DNA from: Zhengella mangrovi
GTDB taxonomy: Bacteria > Pseudomonadota > Alphaproteobacteria > Rhizobiales > Rhizobiaceae
NCBI RefSeq assembly: GCF_002727065.1
Contig: NZ_PDVP01000020.1
Span: 22,090-86,089 of the forward strand
Length of the DNA: 64,000 nt
Reading direction: 5' to 3'
Shown: in pieces, positions 51,126 to 60,555 of the stretch
Numbering within the stretch: position 1 is the first letter of the stretch
Layout of the letters: each line of letters starts with the position of its first letter
The notes under the pieces: model-generated
The model's input: only the letters and a program-made list of their open reading frames with translations
Databases searched by the model: none
Told to the model about the DNA's origin: nothing
Program-made: the position numbers and the translations under genes

Positions 51126-52040
51126 TCAAGGCTCCACAGGCTTTCCAGCTTTTGCTCCTGGCATATCGCTTTGATTGCAAATCCAGGCGTGAAACCTCTG
51201 TGCAGTGATCGTTGGTTCCACCATCTTGGGAACGACCACATGATAGGCAAAGGACGTATCGAAAGCCTGTTCGAACGGATTGATAAGAATGCCCTTTTCA
51301 AGTTCGTCTCGTACCAGCCAGGATGCAAACAGAGACACGCCTATTCCATTGATCGTGGAACTCAACTGAAAATGGCGATCCTCAAGAATCATCTGTGATT
51401 GCTTCGTCTCAAGTGCCAGATGGTTGCCTGAGAGCCATTCTTCCCACATCCGCGTGTCGTCGACATGCAGGAGGGTACAGCCCAAGATATCGGAGGGTTG
51501 GCGGATGGGATGAGATTTCAGATAGGTCGGGCTGCACAGGACGACCAGTTTTTCTTTCCACAATCGGGTGACGTGAAAGCTGTCCCAGTTGCCACGGCCC
51601 CACTGAATTCCGAGGTCGGCAAAGCGCTCGGGATTGTTCATGCGCACATAACTGTTGTTGTGATTCTGGATCGACAGGTTCATGTCCGGATTGGCCTCGA
51701 GGAGGTGGCCCAGACGCGACGACAGCCAGCGGCTCGCAAACATCGGCAACAGGGCGATCCGGACCGAAGCGGGTGCATGGGCAATCCGGTCAAGGCCCGT
51801 CCTGATGGCGCCAAGCCCGCGCTCGACATGTTGCGCCAATTGCGTACCCTGCTCAGTCGGCTGAAGCCCGCTGGCGGTCCGGCGGAAAAGTGCGACCGAG
51901 AGATCCTCTTCCAATTTTTTTATGTGATAGCTGACAGAGCTTTGACTGATGTTGAGCAAACGTGCTGCGCGGGTGACATTTCCGGCATCGAAAACAACCA
52001 TAAATACCTGAATTGAATATATGTTCCGGACAATCTCCAT
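51126..52040 (-). CDS. LysR-family transcriptional regulator
   Basis: A 304-residue LTTR. The N-terminal helix-turn-helix is NVTRAARLLNISQSSVSYHIKKLEEDLSVALFRR (residues 21-54), followed by an effector-binding domain with two lobes (VRIALLPMFASRWLSSRL, then WKEKLVVLCSPTYL). It is divergent from the transporter operon with 145 bases between the starts, the classic arrangement for local control. The effector is unknown but is likely the acid or its CoA ester handled by the operon. Confidence 0.92.
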   Translation of the reverse strand: MEIVRNIYSIQVFMVVFDAGNVTRAARLLNISQSSVSYHIKKLEEDLSVALFRRTASGLQPTEQGTQLAQHVERGLGAIRTGLDRIAHAPASVRIALLPMFASRWLSSRLGHLLEANPDMNLSIQNHNNSYVRMNNPERFADLGIQWGRGNWDSFHVTRLWKEKLVVLCSPTYLKSHPIRQPSDILGCTLLHVDDTRMWEEWLSGNHLALETKQSQMILEDRHFQLSSTINGIGVSLFASWLVRDELEKGILINPFEQAFDTSFAYHVVVPKMVEPTITAQRFHAWICNQSDMPGAKAGKPVEP

Positions 52041-52185
52041 CGATTTGAACCGTTCCTTCGAACTCGACCGCTACAATTACATTATCGAATAATTCGAAAT
52101 AGCCCAAGAATCTTTGAATTTTTCCTGAAATTTGTCAGCCGCTAGCCTTCCCTCGTCCGCATCGGGGGTGCGGCAGGGAGGAAAC
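52041..52185. promoter_or_regulatory. LysR/transporter divergent control region
   Basis: These 145 bases contain both promoters, with AT-rich stretches such as AATTCGAAATAGCCC, near 52090. TTATCGAATAATTCG at 52081-52095 is an imperfect palindrome and could be the LysR site, but no clear T-N11-A box was established. Confidence 0.45.
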
Positions 52186-52953
52186 ATGACGGTCGCTGTT
52201 CTGGAAGTGGACCAATTGTGCAAGTCGTTCGGAGGCGTACATGCCATCCGCAACCTGTCCTTCTCGGTAGCGGCCGGGGAAATCCTGGGGCTTATCGGGC
52301 CGAACGGATCGGGCAAGTCGACCACCGTGAACGCACTTGCCGGCGTGTTTCCGGTGACGTCTGGCACCATTCTGCTGGGTGGCGCCCACGTTCAGGATCT
52401 GCCCGAATATGAACGGGTCTCGATGGGGCTGGCGCGCACGTTCCAGACCGCGAGCGCCTTTTCGGAGTTCACGGTCCGGGAACAGGTCGCACTGGGTGGA
52501 TCGGTGACGCTGAAATCGCACCCGGTCTCGTCGATCTTCGGCACCGGACGCCACCGGGAAGAGACCGAAGCCCTCGACGCCCGTGTTCGGGATATCCTGG
52601 AACTCACCGGGCTGGATTCTGTTGCGAACCAGACAATCGGCACGATCTCCTCGGCCCAGCAACGCTTTCTGATGATCGCCACCGCGCTGTCCGCCGGTCC
52701 AAGGATACTCCTTCTGGATGAACCAGCCGCAGGCCTTGTCTCAAGCGAGCGGCAAATGCTTTCTGACATGATCAAGGCAATCCGCGACCGGGGCATCTCC
52801 GTGCTGGTGATCGAGCATCACATGGCGCTGATCATGGAGGTTTGCGACAGGATCGTTGTGCTGAATTTCGGCTCCAAGATCGCCGAGGGCACGCCATCGG
52901 AAATCCGAAACAACCGGGCCGTCATCGATGCCTATCTGGGCGAGGCCGTCTGA
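52186..52953 (+). CDS. livG: Branched-chain amino-acid-type ABC transporter ATPase, LivG type
   Basis: A 255-residue ATPase. Walker A is GPNGSGKST (38-46) and Walker B LLLDEP (175-180), with EHHMALIMEVCDRIVVLNFG and a C-terminal LivG extension (GTPSEIRNNRAVIDAYLGE). The signature motif is ISSAQQR (154-160) where most members have LSxGQ or LPxGxQ. GGAGG precedes the ATG; a longer frame at 52132 is unlikely. It would power uptake of the operon's substrate together with LivF. One base separates it from the next gene. Confidence 0.93.
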   Translation: MTVAVLEVDQLCKSFGGVHAIRNLSFSVAAGEILGLIGPNGSGKSTTVNALAGVFPVTSGTILLGGAHVQDLPEYERVSMGLARTFQTASAFSEFTVREQVALGGSVTLKSHPVSSIFGTGRHREETEALDARVRDILELTGLDSVANQTIGTISSAQQRFLMIATALSAGPRILLLDEPAAGLVSSERQMLSDMIKAIRDRGISVLVIEHHMALIMEVCDRIVVLNFGSKIAEGTPSEIRNNRAVIDAYLGEAV

Positions 52954-52954
52954 C

Positions 52955-53656
52955 ATGCTGAACATCCGGGACCTAAAAGTCAGCTATGGCCCGATCGAGG
53001 TCATTCACGGCATCAGCCTCGACGTCAACGAAGGCGAATGCGTGGCCCTGATCGGCGCCAACGGAGCGGGAAAGTCGTCGACACTCAAGGCAATCTGCGG
53101 ACTAGTCCCCGTCAGCGGCGGCAAGGTGACTTTCGAGGGACGTGACATCACCAACCTGAGCGGTCATGCCGTGGTCAAGGCGGGCATCACCATGTGCCCG
53201 GAAGGCCGCCAGGTCTTCCCGCAGATGAGCACGCTGAAGAACCTGCGGATGGGCGCCTACACCCGCAACGACGACGAACAGGACGCAGACCTCGAGCGGA
53301 TGATGGGCATGTTCCCGATCCTGCGCGAACGGGCCCACCAGGCGGCGGGCACGCTGTCCGGCGGCGAGCAGGAAATGCTCGCCATCGCACGGGCTCTCAT
53401 GGCGCGGCCGAAACTTTGCATTTTCGACGAGCCGTCGCTGGGGCTGGCGCCCAAGATCGTGGCCGATGTCGCCGCAACAATCGCGCGGATCAAGGAAACG
53501 GGCATGACCATTCTCCTGGTTGAACAGAACTCGCTCATGGCGCTTCGGCTTGCCGACAGGGCCTATCTGTTCGAGGCGGGAGAGATCGTTCTCAGCGGCA
53601 CCGGGGAGGAGCTGCAATCGCATCCGGAGGTGGTCAAGGCATACCTAGGCCATTGA
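52955..53656 (+). CDS. livF: Branched-chain amino-acid-type ABC transporter ATPase, LivF type
   Basis: A 233-residue ATPase. GANGAGKSS (Walker A), LSGGEQEMLAIARAL (signature) and IFDEPSLGLAP (Walker B) are normal for LivF, and the C-terminal HPEVVKAYLGH is the family ending. The start at 52955 lies one base after the LivG stop. It pairs with LivG on the membrane complex. Confidence 0.94.
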   Translation: MLNIRDLKVSYGPIEVIHGISLDVNEGECVALIGANGAGKSSTLKAICGLVPVSGGKVTFEGRDITNLSGHAVVKAGITMCPEGRQVFPQMSTLKNLRMGAYTRNDDEQDADLERMMGMFPILRERAHQAAGTLSGGEQEMLAIARALMARPKLCIFDEPSLGLAPKIVADVAATIARIKETGMTILLVEQNSLMALRLADRAYLFEAGEIVLSGTGEELQSHPEVVKAYLGH

Positions 53657-53688
53657 AAGACAATGCATATCTCAAGGGAGGAAATGCA

Positions 53689-54894
53689 ATGAAACTTGGA
53701 GTTTCGTTCGTGACGGCGGCAATGATGCTCGCCGGTTCTGCCGCATTCGCGGCCGAGAAGACACTGGACATCGGAGTGTCCGATGCCCTTACCGGGGGGG
53801 CAGCGGTCTATGGCCTGCCACAGGCCAACGCAGTGAAAATGGCTGCCGACGAGATCAACGCCAAGGGCGGCATCAAGGTCGGCGAAGACAGCTACAAGCT
53901 CAATGTCATCGCCTATGACGACCAAGCCAATCCAACCGAGGCGACGAATGCGGTACGCAAGCTGATCGACCGGGATGGAGTCAAGTTCATCCTCGGCTTC
54001 TGCTGCTCCGGCGCAACTGGCGCCGTTGCCTCGTTCATCGCGAACGAGGATGCGGTGATGCTGGTCGGCAATGCCGCCGAACGGTCGATCACCACGCGGG
54101 AAATTCCGAACCTGGTGAGGACCCGCCCGCCTGCCGATTACACCGGCGCGGCGGCAGGAACCTTCGTGGCCCAGAAGGGGCACAAGAAGGTCGCCGTCCT
54201 TGGCGCGCTCGATGTCGGCTTCTACGCCAGCTATGTCGATGCCTTCGAAAAGGAACTGAACAAGGCCGGTGGCGAGATCATCACACGTGAATCCTTTGGC
54301 CTGAAGGATCGCGACATGACCCCTCAGCTCACGAAGATCCGCGAACTGAACCCGGACGCGATCCTGGTCGTCGGCTATGTCGAACCGGCCGCCTTCATAT
54401 ATCGTCAGGCGACGGAACTGGGCATCGACGTTCCACGCTACGGTTTCACGAGTGGAAGCGAGGAGCAGTTCCTGCGTGTCGCCACCTCCGAACAGATGGA
54501 AGGCGTCTGGGATCTTCGCCCGACCGAGCTTACCCTCTTGTCGGCCAGCGAGAACGGCAAGGCCTATCATGCCAACTACACGGCGAAATACGGGATCGCA
54601 CCATCGCCAAGCTCGCCCTATGCCTATGACCAGACCTATGCCCTGAAACATGCACTCGAAGCGGCCGGCACGGTTGAGGATACGGCAGCTGTCGCAGCAG
54701 CCCTGCGGGAGCTTCCTGTGCCAGAGGAAGTGGTCATGCAGTACCTTCCGGTCGGCGGCAAGATGTTCGACGTCAATGGCCAGGCCTATACATCGAACGG
54801 TGCCTTCCAATGGCAGGGCGGCAACTGGGTTTTCGTTCAGGACCTGCCCTCCGATGCTGAGGCTTACTCCAAGTTCCTGAGCACGATCGACTGA
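53689..54894 (+). CDS. ABC transporter periplasmic substrate-binding protein, Leu/Ile/Val-binding family
   Basis: A 401-residue binding protein with a signal peptide (MKLGVSFVTAAMMLAGSAAFAAE). The mature part has DIGVSDALTGGAAVYGLPQANAVKMAADEIN, the type I Leu-binding fold, and a paired-cysteine segment FILGFCCSGATGAV. AGGGAGGAAATGCA precedes the ATG. The family binds amino acids, amides, aromatics or short acids; here the adjacent CoA enzymes favour an organic acid. The ligand remains unknown. Confidence 0.93.
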   Translation: MKLGVSFVTAAMMLAGSAAFAAEKTLDIGVSDALTGGAAVYGLPQANAVKMAADEINAKGGIKVGEDSYKLNVIAYDDQANPTEATNAVRKLIDRDGVKFILGFCCSGATGAVASFIANEDAVMLVGNAAERSITTREIPNLVRTRPPADYTGAAAGTFVAQKGHKKVAVLGALDVGFYASYVDAFEKELNKAGGEIITRESFGLKDRDMTPQLTKIRELNPDAILVVGYVEPAAFIYRQATELGIDVPRYGFTSGSEEQFLRVATSEQMEGVWDLRPTELTLLSASENGKAYHANYTAKYGIAPSPSSPYAYDQTYALKHALEAAGTVEDTAAVAAALRELPVPEEVVMQYLPVGGKMFDVNGQAYTSNGAFQWQGGNWVFVQDLPSDAEAYSKFLSTID

Positions 54895-54991
54895 GATCCT
54901 CCCGGCGGTGCGGAACCTTCGGGGACCGCGCCGCCAAATCCGCCGCGACCGCCGCAACCGTTTCCATGCGCCGCCACTGAGAGTTCGCCAC

Positions 54992-55849
54992 ATGATCGAG
55001 ATCCTGCAACAGATCGTCAACGGCCTGGCGATCGGCGGCGTCTACGTCCTGATCGCCCTTGGCCTTACCACCGTGTTCGGCATCCTTGGCATCGCCCATT
55101 TCGCACATGGCTCGGTGTCGATGTTCGGCGGCTACCTGACGTTCTTTCTTGTTGCCTCGCTTGGCTTTCCATTGCTGCTGGCCATCCTGGTGGCCCTTCT
55201 CATCGGGCTTGTCCTCGGCGTCCTGATCGAATGGCTTGCCTACCGGCCGGTCCGGAACGCCAGCCATATCAATGCTTTCATCGTGGCCCTCGGCCTGACG
55301 ATGATGGTCGAGGGGCTGAACCTTGAATTCTTCGGACACGAACAGGTCGTCATCCCGACGAACCTGTCGCGCATCTTCGATATCGGCGGTGTCACCATCC
55401 CCGAACTTCGGCTTTACGTGATCATGGCAGCCGCCCTTCTCATCGTTGCGATGACGCTCTTCGTCGAAAAGACCAAGACCGGACAGGCCATTCGAGCAGT
55501 GGCCGAAAACCGCGACGCGGCGATCCTCATGGGTGTCAACGTCAAGACAATTCCGATGATCGTCTTCTCCATTTCGACTGCGTTGGGCGTTTGCGCCGGC
55601 GTAATGGTGGGTTCCCTGTTCGCCATCGCCCCCGGAATAGGCCAATGGCTCGTGGTCAAGGGGTTCGCAGTTCTGATCCTGGGGGGGCTCGGCTCGATCC
55701 CGGGCGCGATTGTCGGCGGTCTCGTCCTCGGCGTGACCGAGGCCCTGGCGGCGGGCTTCATCTCGTCAGCCTACAAAGATGTGATCGCCTTCGTCGTGAT
55801 GATTGCTGTGCTCTTGCTGCGCCCGCAGGGATTGATGGGGAAATCGTGA
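54992..55849 (+). CDS. livH: ABC transporter permease, LivH type
   Basis: A 285-residue polytopic permease. It starts QQIVNGLAIGGVYVLIALGLTTVFG with the LivH signature GIAHFAHGSV, and includes VVKGFAVLILGGLGSIPGAIVGGL, the coupling/transport region. About eight membrane segments are expected. ATG 54992 is preferred; the frame upstream is atypical. It ends with a one-base overlap with LivM. Confidence 0.93.
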   Translation: MIEILQQIVNGLAIGGVYVLIALGLTTVFGILGIAHFAHGSVSMFGGYLTFFLVASLGFPLLLAILVALLIGLVLGVLIEWLAYRPVRNASHINAFIVALGLTMMVEGLNLEFFGHEQVVIPTNLSRIFDIGGVTIPELRLYVIMAAALLIVAMTLFVEKTKTGQAIRAVAENRDAAILMGVNVKTIPMIVFSISTALGVCAGVMVGSLFAIAPGIGQWLVVKGFAVLILGGLGSIPGAIVGGLVLGVTEALAAGFISSAYKDVIAFVVMIAVLLLRPQGLMGKS

Positions 55850-56805
55850 TGACCTTCAGTGCCAAACACCTTGTCTATGGCGCGGCATTGATCGGTTTCG
55901 CGCTCTTGCCGCAACTGATCACGGTGAAATACTACCTTCACCTGAGCGTGCTCGCTCTCGTTTGGGTGATTGCCGCCCAGGGACAGAACCTCATCCAGGG
56001 CTATACCGGTTACGTCTCCATCGTGCAGGCCGGTTTCATGGGCATCGGTGCCTACAGCACGACGCTGCTGGGCCTCCATTACAACCTGCCGGTCTGGCTG
56101 ACCATCCTGCTGGCGCCTGTCGTCTCGGCCCTCTTTGCCCTGTGCACCGGCTATCCGAGCCTGCGTGTGAAGGGCCACTACTTCGCGATCGTGACGCTCG
56201 CCTTCAACCTGGTCATCTTCATCGTTCTGATGAACTATTCCGAACTGACGGGCGGAGAGGCCGGGATCACGGGCATTCCGAAGCCGGGAAGCAAGGGGGG
56301 CTGGCTGAATTTCGCCAACCGAGAGGTCTACTACTATTTCGTCCTCATCATCGCCGTGTTGATGACCAGTCTCGCCGGCCTCATTGTCCGGTCCCGGATC
56401 GGCCAGGCCTTGCTGGCCATCCGCCAGAACGAGACACTGGTTGGCGCGATCGGCATAGCGGCCTGGAAATACAAGCTCTTCGCCTTCGTGGCCGCAGCCA
56501 TGTACGCAGGCCTCGCCGGGGCGCTCTACGCCCATTATCAAAGCTTCATCAACCCGGACGTCTTCGGCCTGGCACAATCCCTGGATGCCATCCTGGCCGT
56601 GATCATCGGCGGCTCCGGCACCATTCTCGGTCCCGTTATCGGTGCCTTCGTGGTGGTCTTCCTGCCCGAATATCTGCGCTTCGCCGACAGTTTCCGGCTC
56701 ATTCTCTACGGCCTTGTGCTGGTGCTGGCGACAATCTTCATGCCGCGCGGCATCGCCGGCGTGACGAGCGACCTCTGGACGCGTCTCACCAGAAGGGCCG
56801 CGTGA
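55849..56805 (+). CDS. livM: ABC transporter permease, LivM type
   Basis: A 318-residue permease. LNLIQGYTGYVSIVQAGFMGIGAYS-like sequence near residue 45 (NLIQGYTGYVSIVQAGFM) and GGSGTILGPVIGAF near residue 265 are LivM hallmarks. The ATG overlaps the LivH stop by one base; its stop overlaps the next start by one base. It completes the transmembrane pore. Confidence 0.93.
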   Translation: MTFSAKHLVYGAALIGFALLPQLITVKYYLHLSVLALVWVIAAQGQNLIQGYTGYVSIVQAGFMGIGAYSTTLLGLHYNLPVWLTILLAPVVSALFALCTGYPSLRVKGHYFAIVTLAFNLVIFIVLMNYSELTGGEAGITGIPKPGSKGGWLNFANREVYYYFVLIIAVLMTSLAGLIVRSRIGQALLAIRQNETLVGAIGIAAWKYKLFAFVAAAMYAGLAGALYAHYQSFINPDVFGLAQSLDAILAVIIGGSGTILGPVIGAFVVVFLPEYLRFADSFRLILYGLVLVLATIFMPRGIAGVTSDLWTRLTRRAA

Positions 56806-57944
56806 TGACTGAGCGGAGCGCGTTTCTGGCCAGCGTCAAGGACTTTGCCAGGGAAACGGTCGCGCCCGCCGCGGCGCTCTGGTCGCAGGGCCGCGCCCCG
56901 GACGCGGGTGTTTTCCTTGCGGCTGCAAAACTGGGGCTGTTCGGCATCGAACTTCCGGTGCACGCGGGTGGCCTCGGCCTCGACTTCAAGCATAAGGCGG
57001 CGGCCTGCCGTATCCTCGCAGCGGCCGATTTCGGTTTCGCCATGGCGGTCGTCAACACGCACAATGTGGCACTGCGCCTTTTCCTGAGCGCGCCGGACCT
57101 GGCCAACGGGCATCTTGCCGCACTGCTCAGCGGTGAGACATGCGCCTGCACCGCCCTGACGGAGCCGGATGCGGGCACGGATGCAGCAGCGATGCGCACC
57201 CGCGCCTCGGAAACCGATGACGGCTGGGTCCTGAACGGCGAAAAGACTTGGATCGTCAACGGGCGGCGCGCCGGTCTTGCCATCGTCTTCGCCAAATGTG
57301 GCGACAGCGACGATCATCGCTCGATCGGCGCCTTCCTCGTCGATCTGACAGCACCGGGCGTCGAGCGCCACGCCATCGACTCCGCCTTCGCACAGACAAG
57401 CACCGGAACCGGCGGGTTCACCATGCGGGACGTCCGCCTTGCGCGCGGCAACCTGATCCTTCCCCCGGGCAAGGCTTTCCGTTCCATCCTTTCGGAAATC
57501 AACGGCGCCCGCGCCTATGTCGCGGCGATGTGCTGCGGCATGCTGGAGGCGGCCGTCGCAACGGTAGCGGCCCATGGGCACCGCCGCTTCAGTTTCGGCA
57601 AGCCACTTATGGAGCACCAAGCATGGCGGCTGGCCCTCGCGCAGGCCGGCACGGACCTCGATGCATCGGCGGCACTGACAGACAAGGCGATTGCCGCCAT
57701 TCCCGGCGATCACTCCGTGCAGCGCCTCGCCGCCCAGGCCAAGATTCACGCCGTCCAGACCTGCCAGCAGCATCTGCCCGGGCTACTTCACGCCATGGGC
57801 GCGGAAGGTCTGCGTCCGGAACATTGCCTGGCCCGCCATCTCGCAGCCGTGCAGAGCGCTGCCCTGACCGATGGGGCCCAGACGCCCCTGCTTGAACGAG
57901 TATCCAAACTCTCATTCCCCTCCCAGCCAGCACTTGAGGATTGA
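56805..57944 (+). CDS. Acyl-CoA dehydrogenase
   Basis: A 379-residue flavoenzyme. It contains CTALTEPDAGTDAAAMRTRA (FAD/substrate loop) and GWVLNGEKTWIVNG, and the C-terminal region has EHQAWRLALAQAGTDL followed by an ALLERVSKL-type tail. The usual catalytic glutamate near the C-terminus is not obvious by eye. It should introduce an alpha,beta double bond into a CoA ester. It is directly linked to the permease gene by a one-base overlap, so it is co-regulated with uptake. Confidence 0.88.
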   Translation: MTERSAFLASVKDFARETVAPAAALWSQGRAPDAGVFLAAAKLGLFGIELPVHAGGLGLDFKHKAAACRILAAADFGFAMAVVNTHNVALRLFLSAPDLANGHLAALLSGETCACTALTEPDAGTDAAAMRTRASETDDGWVLNGEKTWIVNGRRAGLAIVFAKCGDSDDHRSIGAFLVDLTAPGVERHAIDSAFAQTSTGTGGFTMRDVRLARGNLILPPGKAFRSILSEINGARAYVAAMCCGMLEAAVATVAAHGHRRFSFGKPLMEHQAWRLALAQAGTDLDASAALTDKAIAAIPGDHSVQRLAAQAKIHAVQTCQQHLPGLLHAMGAEGLRPEHCLARHLAAVQSAALTDGAQTPLLERVSKLSFPSQPALED

Positions 57945-57947
57945 TCC

Positions 57948-58964
57948 ATGCGTGTTTTCCAGATCGAAGGTGACTGGGGTTTTGACAACCTGCGCCTTGC
58001 CGAAAGGCCCGAACCGCAGGCCGGCGCCGGTCAGGTTGTCGTGCGCATGCGCATGGCGTCCCTCAACGCCCGCGACCTCATCGTGCCCGAACGAGGGTAT
58101 GGCCGCGCCACGGGTGAATTGCCCCTGATACCGATCTCCGACGGCGTGGGCGAGGTCGTCGAGACCGGTGAAGGCGTGACCCGTGTGGCCGTCGGCGACC
58201 GGGTGTGTCCGACTTTTTTCCAGAACTGGATTTCCGGCGATCCGACGCCGGAGCGGTTCGCTTCGTCGCTGGGCGGACCGCTGGACGGCGTCATGGCCGA
58301 ATACATGTGCCTGCCGCAGCAAGGCGTCGTGAAGGTCCCTGAATATCTGAGCGACGCCGAGGCGGCCAGCCTGCCATGCGCGGCGCTCACGGCATGGAGC
58401 GCGGTTGTGACCCATGGCAAGACCAGGGCCGGCGACAGACTGCTCGTACAGGGCACCGGTAGTGTAGCACTGTTCGCCCTTGCCTTTGCAAAACTCCACG
58501 GTGCACATGTCACTGTGATCTCTTCTAGCGACGAAAAGCTGGAAAGGGTCCGTGCCATGGGAGCCGATTCAACCATCAACTATGTCACCAGCGAGGATTG
58601 GGCCCGTTCCAGCCGCGAGATCACGGCCGACAGGGGCGGCTATGACAACATCATCGAGCTCGGCGGCGCCGGAACCCTGCCGCAATCCCTGCGCGCGGTG
58701 CGCCCGGGTGGAACCCTTTCAATGATCGGCGTTCTGTCGGGCCTGACCGTCGAGGCTTCACTCGGTCCGATCGTCGCGCGCCAGATCCGGCTTCAGGGCG
58801 TGACCGTCGGTCATCGCGACGGGTTCGACGCCATGCTCGCCGCGATGACACAACACCAGGTGCACCCGGTGATCGGAGAGGAATTCGCCTTCGACAACCT
58901 GAAGGAGGCAATGCGCCATCAGCGCGACGGGAATCATTTCGGCAAGACGATCATTCGGCACTGA
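57948..58964 (+). CDS. NAD(P)-dependent MDR-family oxidoreductase (quinone oxidoreductase-like)
   Basis: A 338-residue medium-chain dehydrogenase/reductase. Residues 1-130 form the GroES-like domain (MASLNARDLIVPERGYG, GVGEVVETGEGV), with no catalytic zinc cysteines. LLVQGTGSVALFALAFAKLHGA is the nucleotide-binding Rossmann motif, and the end has the MDR form RHQRDGNHFGKTIIRH. It resembles quinone reductases or enoyl reductases and may reduce a double bond in the same pathway. It lies three bases after the acyl-CoA dehydrogenase stop. Confidence 0.9.
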   Translation: MRVFQIEGDWGFDNLRLAERPEPQAGAGQVVVRMRMASLNARDLIVPERGYGRATGELPLIPISDGVGEVVETGEGVTRVAVGDRVCPTFFQNWISGDPTPERFASSLGGPLDGVMAEYMCLPQQGVVKVPEYLSDAEAASLPCAALTAWSAVVTHGKTRAGDRLLVQGTGSVALFALAFAKLHGAHVTVISSSDEKLERVRAMGADSTINYVTSEDWARSSREITADRGGYDNIIELGGAGTLPQSLRAVRPGGTLSMIGVLSGLTVEASLGPIVARQIRLQGVTVGHRDGFDAMLAAMTQHQVHPVIGEEFAFDNLKEAMRHQRDGNHFGKTIIRH

Positions 58965-58971
58965 ATCCACG

Positions 58972-60555
58972 ATGTCCATGACCCATCCATATCAGCCGCG
59001 CTGCCATGCGCTGAATGATCCGGAGGCAACCGCTTTCGTCATGTGCGCAACAGGCGAGGCCGTGTCGTTCGCAGCGCTGGAGCGGCGCGCAAATCAGGGC
59101 GCCCACTTGCTGCGCCGCGCCGGGATCATGCGTGGCGACCATATCGCCATCCTGATGGAAAACCGGCGTGAATTCCTGGAGGTCTGCTTTGCTGCCGACC
59201 GGTCCGGCGTCTACTACACCACGATCAGCACGCAGCTGACCGCTCCGGAGGTTCACTATATCCTGCGCGATTGCGGGGCGCGTGTCTTAATCATCTCCGA
59301 CATGATGCGGGAACTGCTGGAAAAGCTTGCCCCCGATCTGGACGCCACCTGCACCGTCTTCGTCGTCGGCGATGCCACATTGGGGTTTCCTTCCTGGAAC
59401 AGCACGGCGGCCGGGATGCCCGGGCAACCGGTTGCGGACGAGGCGCAGGGCCTCGACATGCTCTATTCTTCGGGAACCACCGGGCGGCCCAAAGGGATCA
59501 AATGGCCATTGCCGGATGACCTGCCGGGCGGGCGAACCATGCTGATAGACCTTTTGTCATCCCTTTTTCACTACAGTTCCGACACGCGTTATCTCAGCCC
59601 CGCGCCGCTCTATCACGCTGCGCCCCTGCGCCACTCCATGGTCACGATCAAGATGGGTGGCACCGTCCATGTCATGGACCGGTTCGATGCACTCGATGCG
59701 CTGCGCCAGATCGAAACATATCGCATCACGCACAGCCAGTGGGTGCCAACGATGTTCGTTCGCCTTCTCAAGCTGCCGCCGGAAGAGCGCGCCCGTTACG
59801 ACCTGTCTTCAATGGAGATGGCCGTTCATGCCGCAGCCCCCTGCCCCATCGACATCAAGCGCCAGATGATCGATTGGTGGGGCGACATCATTCATGAATA
59901 CTATGCCGGCACCGAGAACAACGGGTTCACAGCGATCACCACCAAGGAATGGCTTCGCCATCCGGGATCGGTTGGCAAAGCCAAGCTTGGAATCATCCAT
60001 ATCTGTGACGAAGCCGGGCGCGAGTTGCCGACCGGCGAGGAAGGCGAGATCTATTTCGAGAACGGCCACCAGTTCGTCTATCACAATGACCCGGAAAAGA
60101 CGGACGCCTGCAGAAATCAGAAAGGCTGGACAACGCTGGGCGACATCGGCCGGCTCGACGAGGACGGATATCTCTACCTGACCGACCGCAAATCCTTCGT
60201 CATCATTTCCGGCGGCGTCAACATCTACCCCCAGGAGGCCGAGGACATCCTGCTCGGCCATCCTGCAGTTCTCGATGCGGCGGTCTTCGGTGTGCCCAAC
60301 GAGGACTTCGGCGAGGAAGTGAAGGCTGTGGTGCAGCTCGTCCCCGGCCTGACTGGAACACCGACCCTTGCTGCCGAACTCATTGGTACGTGTAGGGAAC
60401 GGCTGTCAGGCATCAAATGCCCGCGGAGCATTGATTTCCGCAATTCCCTTCCCCGTTCGGCCACGGGCAAGCTCTACAAACGCAGACTAAAGGCGGAATA
60501 TTGGCCGATTGCAGACGCTGGCGCACGGGGCGCTGACAGATCGGAAAAACTCTAA
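58972..60555 (+). CDS. Acyl-CoA synthetase / AMP-dependent acid-CoA ligase
   Basis: A 527-residue adenylate-forming enzyme. The P-loop-like motif is LYSSGTTGRPKGIKWPL (164-180); the A5 motif is YYAGTENNGFT; A7/A8 are LGDIGRLDEDGYLYLTDRKSF, and A10 is RSATGKLYKRRL with the conserved lysine. It should activate an acid to an acyl-CoA with ATP. It ends the operon, so a plausible route is import, CoA activation, then dehydrogenation. The acid is unknown; a branched or aromatic one is possible. Confidence 0.92.
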   Translation: MSMTHPYQPRCHALNDPEATAFVMCATGEAVSFAALERRANQGAHLLRRAGIMRGDHIAILMENRREFLEVCFAADRSGVYYTTISTQLTAPEVHYILRDCGARVLIISDMMRELLEKLAPDLDATCTVFVVGDATLGFPSWNSTAAGMPGQPVADEAQGLDMLYSSGTTGRPKGIKWPLPDDLPGGRTMLIDLLSSLFHYSSDTRYLSPAPLYHAAPLRHSMVTIKMGGTVHVMDRFDALDALRQIETYRITHSQWVPTMFVRLLKLPPEERARYDLSSMEMAVHAAAPCPIDIKRQMIDWWGDIIHEYYAGTENNGFTAITTKEWLRHPGSVGKAKLGIIHICDEAGRELPTGEEGEIYFENGHQFVYHNDPEKTDACRNQKGWTTLGDIGRLDEDGYLYLTDRKSFVIISGGVNIYPQEAEDILLGHPAVLDAAVFGVPNEDFGEEVKAVVQLVPGLTGTPTLAAELIGTCRERLSGIKCPRSIDFRNSLPRSATGKLYKRRLKAEYWPIADAGARGADRSEKL

